The notes beneath the pieces were generated by a model. It did not search any database, was not told the origin of the DNA, and saw only the letters and a program-made list of their open reading frames with translations. DNA of 64,000 nucleotides, taken from Plecoglossus altivelis (taxonomy: Eukaryota > Chordata > Actinopteri > Osmeriformes > Plecoglossidae). The translations under genes and the position numbers were made by a program. Every line of letters begins with the position of its first letter. Position 1 is the stretch's first letter. The stretch lies in assembly GCA_036571765.1 (NCBI GenBank), contig BROE01000020.1, positions 12,657,276 to 12,721,275 of the forward strand. The letters are read 5' to 3'. Positions 56,353 through 64,000 of this stretch are shown one piece after another.

Positions 56353-59300
56353 GTGAGGGAATGGAGTCACAAGGCTTGGTCCTCATGGGGAGATGATGGC
56401 GTACAGGGCTTTGGATATGTTTTGACAGGTACAGACGATCTTGAGATTTGACATAGAATCTGAATTACATCAATTGTCATTTTCATTCGCATTCAGCTGG
56501 CGTTACTTTAAATACAGTATTCAGTATATTTGATAACAATTTAGGAAACTGAGAGCAATCATAATAAAAACAGACATTTACATTGTAACTACCTTGTTCA
56601 TTGTTAATGGAATTGAGAGATGCAGTTTGGGCAGTCAAACATGAAGTTAAGCTTAAAATGTACTTGCTACTATCAATTTAGCAGTAAGACTACAGCAGCT
56701 AATCGGAGACGTTAGCTTTATTGACCTAAAAGGAAATACTTTTAAAGCTCTAAGTGCCTGTGTTAAATCTCTTAACACAGGCACACAGGTCCCTGTGGTA
56801 CTTTAAAAGTTTTCACAACACCTTGAGGTCTCTTGTCCTATTCCATGTAGCCGGGGGAGAAATGGGAAAGTGCTTTAAACCACTTTGAAGCACGCATCGT
56901 GGTTCTTCAGCTGTAGCGGACACAGCCATCCCTTGTCGTGCCTCTGTGATGTTGTGGGCACTCGCAGTTGAGGGTTAACTCCTGTTTGTATAAATCCATA
57001 ATCCTCACTAGACACATGCAATGGTGCTTGCTATGTCTGCATACACTTTGGTAAAAGGATTACCTCTCATGGTGTATGGTGCTTCCACAGATTTAGTCTA
57101 GCATTTACAAACATGCAGACATACACACATACTCCAACCATTCACAGGTACCACTAGATGTTAGTTAAAGGTGAGTATAACATAGTAAATGCTCTTAACC
57201 TGTGCATTGTATTACTTTTTCTACATATGTAGCAATGGAAGGAAATGTATATAATGAAACATTAAATACCAATTAAATAAAGATGAAGGATTCTCTATAT
57301 CCAAAGCCGTCATAACTGTTCTCTGTAATATTATGTGAATGACTGTAAGTAGAGAACCTCTTACATTTATTTTATTTAGGTAATGATTAAAAACATAATC
57401 CATATTCAGCTTTACCAGTTAGTGAGTGTGCTTCTCCCTTAAGGAAACTGCATAAAAATCTGTCGTGAAGTGTATTCAATTGGTCCATCCACCTACGATC
57501 TCTCACCACCTACAATCTCCCACCTCCATTTTCTCCTCTTTGTCTGTATCTTTCAATTTCGCACTCTCATTCTCTCTTTGATTTCTGGACTGTCTTTAAA
57601 CATCATGGACAAAGAGAACAAAAATTCAGTGTTTTCCCAGTTTGGTAAGAACAAGGATCGATAGTTCAGGGAAATGGTTTGGTCTTCTGTACTCTTTCCG
57701 TCACCGCTCCCAGCTCTGAGATTATTGAGCACTTAGGCCTGGCAGCCTATTAAGGAGGGCTGTTTTGATGTGTAGACTTTGTCTGAGGTTTAGTGTCCTT
57801 AAACTCCCTTCTTTCTCCACCAAATGTTATGTATCCACACACTCACTTTCGTTCTCTCAGCTCACACCTGTTCCTGTTCTCTGTCTCTGTATGCCTCCCT
57901 ACTCCTCTCTTCTCATCCCTCTCAACATCCTCCCTGTCTTCACATCAGAAGTTGAGTTCTATTATTGCCAGAGAGACATGTTCTTTCCTTTTGATCATTG
58001 TGAATAAGGTTGTGGTCAGATTCTCTTTGATGAGTCCTGTGGACCTTCACCTATCAGGAGAGGGAAAGAAACAATCCTTCTCCTTCTTCAGTTTTGATAT
58101 CTATGCTGTCCACTCCATCCTCTATCTAAGTCTATTCCTCCGTGAAATTAAGTAGATATTTTGAGAATTTTGTGAAAACAGAGAAAAAAATTAATTGGAA
58201 CCTCAAAGGAGATCATTGTGAAAGTCAGGACAGACCTCTTGAATTTGATCTTTGTTATGAATTTCTTATCTCAATTTCTGTCTTTCCTTCCTTTTGTCGA
58301 TCACTTACTCTATGCTATATAGGCAGAAAATTCAGCCCTTGCCCTGGCAAACGAGAGTCAGAGAGAGGCCTATGAAAGATGTCTAGACGAGGTGAGTTTG
58401 TATAGAAAGATCATATGTTGTGCAACATGTGACATCAAAGACCATTTTAAGGCGGTACACTGTAGATATATACATTTTTGTTTTATTTCTTTCAGGTGGC
58501 CAACCATGTAGTTCAAGCCCTGCTTAATCAAAAGGTAAGAATGATGAGATGACAAAAATACACAAAGGCATTGGCAAATGCCTATTCTCCGTAGCCAGTA
58601 ATGTGTTTGAACAATATGTGTTTGTGTATGTGTTCCTTTCAGGACCTAAGGGAGGAGTGTATAAAGCTGAAGATGCGTGTGTTTGACCTGGAGAGACAGA
58701 ACAGAACTCTTACAGAACTCTTTGCCCAGAAGCTACATCCTCAGAGCAGCTCACTGCAGCAGGTAGTATTTTTTCAACATATGAATACAAATACATTTTG
58801 TCTCTCCGGTGTAATGGCATTTCGTTGTAAGTTTAAACAGTTAGGTTTTAAGTTTGCTCAGACCTTATCAGGCTGCCAATGAGAACGGAGAGAAGGTTAT
58901 TTCAGCTTTATGTAATTCCTGCTACACCTTGCTGAAAGAAATAAACCGTGTGGTGATAAGATTTCTTTTGTAGATTCACCCTTAAAAGTTCGAGAGTGTT
59001 TCATAAAGATATTTAATAACCTTGATCATATTTCTTTGCTATTTGACATTTGTGGCAAAAGTACAATTGTACATCAGCCTCATAGTTTTTCTCTGAGTTT
59101 CTCATCATCATGCTTTTTATGTTATCTGCTACCAATTTCCTTCATTGCATCAGCTCTTATTGTATTCCACTTGGTCTATGGATGCGTTTGTATACAGAGA
59201 ACGAGAGAAGCAATCTCAATACAGTATTTAACCTAAACACATTTGGTCTGTAATTGCCAAGAGGGTAAAGTAGCATATTCTATTATTGTCACGGTAAATT

Positions 59301-62300
59301 GTCCCCAATGTCTGTCTGTATCTTTCTCATTCTCATCTCATTTTCGGAGTTCTTCAGTCACTCTTTGTAAGCAAACTCTCTCCTCTGATGCAGAGAGTCT
59401 CCTTTCCGGAAATCACCTCTCTTTGTGATGGGTATAATATGTATAAAGAAATCTGTCACCATCTCACCACTGATGCAATTTAATTACTTTGAACTGAGAT
59501 AAGAATAAAAAGCTTTGCCTGCTGGAGTAATAACATTTCCCTCTGTAATAGGAGGCAGGTTAGAGGAAATCTGAAGAGGCTGTTCAGAATTACAATAGTA
59601 AATATCTCCTAACCCTCTCTTTCTCTTCCTCGCTTTCACTTTCTGTCTCTCTTCTGCCAGATGCCATTGGAGTCTGTCTTAGAGCACAGCTTAGACGAGT
59701 CATCCCATGGAAGTGATAACCTCCTGACAGCTCCAAGCCATGGGGAACTCAAGGTATAGACATGGTCCGAAGTTTACAGACAAATGAAACATAGAATCAC
59801 TCACACACCTCTGAGAAGGTGGAATATATAGCAAGCCAAGACTCCGATGCAATTGAAATGTAATGTAACCATGCTCTGTGTGGTTGGTACTCTAGTGTCT
59901 CTCCTGAAAATCTAGCCAGACTGCCTTTGTTTTTCTGTCTGATGCCAAGAGATTTGTTGTTTTCCTCCTACTTATGTCTACGTACACTTGGCTGCTCTCA
60001 GCGAGTGCTCTGTAATGTTCTCTCTAAATGGTCCGGCATAATCGCTGCCCCATGGGCCTAACCAGACTGCTGCTGACAAACCACTGAGAGGGAGAAGACA
60101 AGAAAGAGAGATCAAGCTTAAAAGAGAGAGACCCACTTTCAACCCTAGGGGCGACTGATTAGCTTCTTCTTGTCAGGCAGAGATCGAGGTGTCAAATTGA
60201 ATATAGATTTTTGTTTCCATCCAATGCTCGCCCCCTGTACGCTCTATACTCTCCACTCTTGCCCTACACTTCCTCAGCCACACAGAGAAGTGTGCCTGTG
60301 TCTCAGTGTTTGTGTCTCAGTCCTGAGGGAATGTTTCCTGTGTGTGCCCACATCTCAAGGCTGCCCTGCTATCCTGTCATTCCCCCAGATTGCATTTCTT
60401 CTCCATCTATCACACCGCCTGAGTCCAAGAGGACAATATATATAGAGAAGGATTTTCTGTCAACGTCATCATAAGACCCCCCCCCTCATCACATTCCTGC
60501 CCAAATATGCTAGACCAACCCTGTTACTTGCTATGACCCCTGCTTGCAGATTCTCTCTCTCCATTCATACAGGGGCAGCTCTGGTGCTGATTGTATAAAC
60601 ACGCTGCATATAGATGGCCTGTGTACTGCATATAGATGGCTTGTCTAGGATCCCAGGTAGTGACAGGGAATGTATTAGGGGGATGGTAAATCATTGCTTC
60701 AGTAAGGGTACTTACCATCTGTGGCAGAGAGGCTCTCAAAGTCACCGCAGTCCACTGAATTTTCCAATTGACAAGCAATAATTCTTTGGGTGCACTTGGG
60801 AGAGATATAGAGAGATTGAAAAAGGAAAAACAATGCATGGTGTATATTGAGGTAATCAAGTGGCTTCAGTGAGGGCCACCAGTAGGAGTCAGGCCTGTTG
60901 CCTGGATTCATCAAATTGGCACGTAGTGGCTTTGGGGAAGGCCAGTAGTGTTGAGAACAATGACAGTAGTGAGAGGAGAAAGCTGTATGGGAGGAAAACT
61001 AAATAAATGGGTCCAGCTCCCTTTCCTATCCTCTGCCTTAATTGGACAATCCCTGGAGGGGTCCACTTGCAAGGACTTACTTTAGGACAGATTGGCTTCT
61101 TTCCAGGAAGAAAGGATCGAGAGTGAAGATGTTTTTCCACTGATCACAAAATTAATTGCTTATTTAATTAAAGATAAAGACAACCCTGTATGGTTGGCTA
61201 GCCGAGTGTAACCAAAGTGCACTCTATTACCTGTGCAATTTTCTCTCTTTTCACTCTCTCGTTCGTGTATTCTTCTCCCTGTCAATAAGGGTGTGCTCAG
61301 CATTCCTCTTTGTTACAGTAGCATTGGTGTCTTGAACGGCTCTCTGCAGTTTATCCATTATTACTATGGCTCACACAGGAGGTATCCTATTAGTTATTTG
61401 AAGCTCTTTTTAGCTACTAAAGTCCAAAAAGGTTCAAATAAATCAATGGTCTCAGACTAATATTAATATTAGTATTGTATACATTCATATGTTCATGCTT
61501 TTTAAGATGCTTTGATATGTATTTAGAATAGCATAGAAAGAAAGAGTATTTTGAATAGCAGGATAAAAGCCAGATTCTTTGTTTCTGCAGAGTAATGGGG
61601 ATCGCACTCAGAATGGAACAGCAGGCTCTACTCAGGCCTCAGCCACCTCCATGGAAGCCTTGTCTCCATTCTTTAAGAAGAAGGCACACATTCTGGAGGT
61701 CCTCCGCAAGCTGGAGGAGTCTGACCCCCTCAAGTTCCACCCCTCCTCTTGCATGTCCCCACGCCATGACCTGGGCCAGGCGCTGGTCTCCATGGAAATG
61801 GGCTCTCTGATGTCCTCGGGTAGTGTCTCCTCCCCTCAGCGGCCCTCGGCACGTTGCCGCCACTCTAGCTCCGACTCAGACATCCACGAGTATGCCAACG
61901 GTGAGGGGGAGGAGCTCCGACAGCACCATCACGGAGGCTGCCAGTCCTGCCGGATGCTCTCACAAAAGAGCAGCCTGGACAGCTTGCTAAAGTGTGCCCA
62001 AGGTCATGGTGTTGCTTACTCTGGCAGAGGAGATGGTATCAGAGGGCAGGCCTGGATTGAGAGCCAGGGGGCCTCTGCACTGAACACAGGCGCTCCCCAA
62101 ACAGCAGCTTTACCATCTGTTGACAGCAAGAGCCAGCGTTACATACCCAGCACAGAGCAGCCAGACACGCAAGGCTCTGACCCTTTCCTACCTTCGCTAA
62201 TCCAAGTCTCAGGAGTGAATGGGCGGGAGTCTAAGAACATACACACACATCCCAAAATTCATCCATCCAGTAAACCTCCTCTCAGGGGTGAGCTACACTC

Positions 62301-64000
62301 CTCCCTCAGTGAGGATGGGAAGCACATGGACCTAAAGAGCCAGAACGGAGACCAGTCAGAGGACTCCTGCTACCTGGAAGTAGAGGCAACTGCAGAACAC
62401 AATTTAAAGAACAGCCTGCACACCTCAGTGACCAATCTGGATATGGCAGCCATGGCTAGTTCCCTACCAGGATATCAGGAGCAGGAAGTGAGCGAGCAGG
62501 TCTGTAACAGACTCTACTTCTCCTCCAATGAGACCTCTGTGTCAAAGAAAGTGGCAGTGGAGTCATACTCCCCAGCCCCAGTACCAGAAAGGACCAGTTC
62601 TGCCCAGGCCCAACCAGGCCCAAAAAGTAAGCTTGCACAAAGCCCCACCTCCCCCACCTCTACATCAGGCCTTGGGGAAGTCAAGGCCTCTCCCATTTCT
62701 TCACCATCCCGTCTGCTCAAGTTCCTGAAGATTCCTACAATAGGAGAGCGGACACAGGCAGGCGGTGCCCTCAGACTGAGCCCCCAACTGACCCGCAGCT
62801 CCAAGATCCCCTGCAGGAACAACAATAACTATGAAGCATACCAATCTCCTGTCCTGAGCCGCAAAGCCACCACAACTGAGAGGGACAAGCACTCATCCTC
62901 CTCCTCCCCAAAAGCAGAGGCCTACCCTGCAACACATTCCGCCCCCACCTCCCCACCCCAGCCTGAGGACAATGTGTGCCCTCTACCCCCAGTCAAGGAG
63001 ATAGCTTACAGCAGCCACTCTGCACCCAAACACAGAGCCAACACCAAGGCACCTTTCTCCTCTGCTCAACCACAAAGGGTCTCTCAGAAAGTGCCCCACT
63101 ATGAGAACGTCTGCCCCTCAGATGGGACATCACAGTACCTTCCTTGCACCCAGAATGAGGGTCCTGTTGAGAAATCTTATCAGCAGGAGGAGAAGCTGCT
63201 AAGTCCGCCATCTCAGCACACAGATTCATCGCCAGGTTCTGCAGAACCTTTCTCTGACTTGGATCCCTCAGACCAAGACACAGACTCAGAGAGCCCTGTC
63301 TGGCACAAGCCTCACCAACACTTCAGTCTACCTGCTTCCTCCTCAACCACCTCCAGTAAAGCACATAAGGGCAGCAGCTACTCTAGTGAGAGGAACAGGA
63401 ACCCAGAGCGCTCAGTTCCTCAGTATAGTCAGTCAAACTGTGACCCATCTAATCTGCCCATGTGTGCAGCCAAGAGAGGTGAACCTTTGCCTGGGTCCTC
63501 AACCAATAAGAGGCCAGGGTTTGGGCAAGGTAAACACCAGAGCGAGTCTAGCCACCATCCATTCAAAGAGCGTCTGGCTGCTCTGGGAAAACTGAAGAGC
63601 ACAGAAGACCTACCAGAAGCTCCGCCACAGTCCGCAGATAAAAGGGATGCACAATGTAACAGAGGTAGCCCTCCAACCACCAACAATAATAGTCAAAAAA
63701 GCAAGACAGCTGAAAGACAAGGTGAGAGAAGTGGGATAGAGAACAGGCATCAAAAATACACTGACTCCCTGGATGGGAAACCCTACCCCAAAACCAGCCT
63801 AGGGTGTCATCCCAGACATCCAGGTCCATTCACTGAAGTAGGGGCTAAGTCCTCAGCCACTCCATCATCCATCTCTAAAAGTGAACAGGATACTTTCACC
63901 CAGAGAATATATGTAGCAAAAGCAGAGGGTCCAAAGATCAAAATGGGTATGTCAGCTACCAACACAGAGCCACCTTCAGTCATGAGGAGCTATGGGAAAT
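56230..64000 (+). CDS. nckap5l: Nck-associated protein 5-like (Nckap5l/Cep169), first 951 residues; truncated by window end
   Basis: Centrosomal and microtubule plus-end protein of the NCKAP5 family. Coding exons: join(56230..56352, 58323..58391, 58496..58534, 58643..58762, 59661..59753, 61591..>64000), all phase 0. Residues 1-41 are acidic (M-S-D-A-E-T-R...V-R-E-L-E). Residues 42-117 are the family's N-terminal coiled coil, nearly identical to human NCKAP5L as I recall it (Y-E-R-C-L-D-E-V-A-N-H-V-V-Q-A-L-L-N-Q-K; D-L-R-E-E-C-I-K-L-K). Exon 6 is a giant exon, open for 803 codons to the edge, with islands shared with the human protein: A-L-S-P-F-F-K-K-K-A-H-I-L-E-V-L-R (about 170-190), L-K-F-L-K-I-P (about 523), S-K-I-P-C-R-N-N (about 552; an SxIP motif of EB1 binders) and E-R-L-A-A-L-G-K-L-K (about 808). 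Between them it is Ser/Pro-rich and disordered. Start chosen as the first ATG after an acceptor, in the right frame. Its C-terminus is not in the window. Confidence 0.94.
56353..58322 (+). other. nckap5l: nckap5l intron 1 (coding part)
   Basis: Two kilobases without exon signals in frame. It holds the nested inverted repeat at 56733-56814. Confidence 0.8.
56733..56814. repeat. Nested inverted repeats, hairpin-forming
   Basis: A 13-bp perfect stem (GTGCCTGTGTTAA, 56754-56766; TTAACACAGGCAC, 56772-56784) with a 5-nt loop is enclosed by imperfect outer arms (GAAATACTTTTAAAG, 56733-56747; CTTTAAAAGTTTTC, 56801-56814). A third small palindrome (ACAGGTCCCTGT) sits on the right side. Confidence 0.8.
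58323..58391 (+). CDS. nckap5l: nckap5l coding exon 2
   Basis: 69 nt, 23 codons, acceptor gctatatag, donor GTGAGT. It encodes A-E-N-S-A-L-A-L-A-N-E-S-Q-R-E-A-Y-E-R-C. Confidence 0.92.
58496..58534 (+). CDS. nckap5l: nckap5l coding exon 3
   Basis: 39 nt, 13 codons (V-A-N-H-V-V-Q-A-L-L-N-Q-K), acceptor ttctttcag, donor GTAAGA; invariant in the human protein as I recall it. Confidence 0.93.
58643..58762 (+). CDS. nckap5l: nckap5l coding exon 4
   Basis: 120 nt, 40 codons, acceptor cctttcag, donor GTAGTA. It completes the coiled coil (R-V-F-D-L-E-R-Q-N). Confidence 0.92.
58763..59660 (+). other. nckap5l: nckap5l intron 4
   Basis: About 0.9 kb, nothing recognised; polypyrimidine-rich 3' end. Confidence 0.8.
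59661..59753 (+). CDS. nckap5l: nckap5l coding exon 5
   Basis: 93 nt, 31 codons, acceptor cttctgccag, donor GTATAG. It encodes M-P-L-E-S-V-L-E-H-S-L-D-E-S-S-H, less conserved than its neighbours. Confidence 0.8.
59754..61590 (+). other. nckap5l: nckap5l intron 5
   Basis: 1.8 kb; no exon found. GA-rich near 60090-60130 and a C run at 60478-60486. Confidence 0.75.
61591..64000 (+). CDS. nckap5l: nckap5l giant exon 6 (open at the window edge)
   Basis: Acceptor tttctgcag. The frame was read codon by codon to 64000 without a stop (803 codons and one base). GC-rich against the flanks, Ser/Pro-rich, with conserved islands around the A-L-S-P-F-F-K-K-K and E-R-L-A-A-L-G-K-L-K motifs. Confidence 0.93.

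Noticed and set aside
61639..63829. Many minus-strand and off-frame open frames over nckap5l exon 6
   Set aside because: Shadows of the single 803-codon plus-strand frame that carries the NCKAP5L motifs.
1..64000. CRISPR array, bacterial operon, phage or toxin-antitoxin system
   Set aside because: The tandem repeats are minisatellites without unique spacers, and all genes are spliced vertebrate genes.

Overview
The window is genomic DNA from a ray-finned (teleost) fish. The genes are split by GT-AG introns, the coding exons read as vertebrate proteins of fish type (a Gdf11 whose prodomain reads like fish Gdf11), and the non-coding DNA holds fish-style CA/TG microsatellites, a tRNA-derived SINE and a decayed Tc1-like transposon. 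I cannot name the species.

Five protein-coding genes are supported, in this order: (1) the last two coding exons of sarnp (+, 3058-3485); (2) the whole gdf11 gene (-, three coding exons between 9636 and 23264); (3) a compact six-exon gene for an LRRFIP-like coiled-coil protein with a C-terminal CaaX-type box (+, 25243-28936); (4) a five-coding-exon Rab5-type small GTPase, probably rab5b (-, 31649-33224); (5) the first six coding exons of nckap5l (+, 56230 to the window edge, in the middle of the giant exon). From memory, GDF11, SARNP and RAB5B lie together on human 12q13.2 and NCKAP5L lies on 12q13.12, so the window looks like conserved vertebrate synteny. All splice junctions were read by eye; the reading frame is continuous across every junction in every gene.

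Layout: 1-66 is an AT/CA repeat and about 85-540 a decayed Tc1/mariner copy, inside what is probably a sarnp intron. sarnp and gdf11 converge, with a probable gdf11 3'UTR of up to 4 kb between them. gdf11 intron 1 is 11.3 kb and rich in microsatellites and possible regulatory DNA. gdf11 and the LRRFIP-like gene are divergent and share a 2 kb spacer that carries a TATA box on the gdf11 side. The LRRFIP-like and rab5 genes converge at about 31 kb. rab5 and nckap5l diverge. From 36.4 to 56.2 kb there is no firm coding exon; it is probably the 5' non-coding intron(s) of nckap5l and holds a SINE, two minisatellites, a telomere-like repeat and some unexplained coding-like stretches.

The genes are not a pathway. 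They are ordinary neighbours: mRNA export (Sarnp), secreted TGF-beta ligand for axial patterning (Gdf11), a cytoplasmic coiled-coil protein of unknown role, early endosome trafficking (Rab5) and a centrosome/microtubule protein (Nckap5l). I found no new multi-gene system. The most interesting items are the CaaX-ended LRRFIP-like gene, two substitutions in the mature Gdf11 ligand, a nested hairpin in an nckap5l intron, tandem NAGNAG acceptors, and coding-like minus-strand islands in the nckap5l upstream intron.
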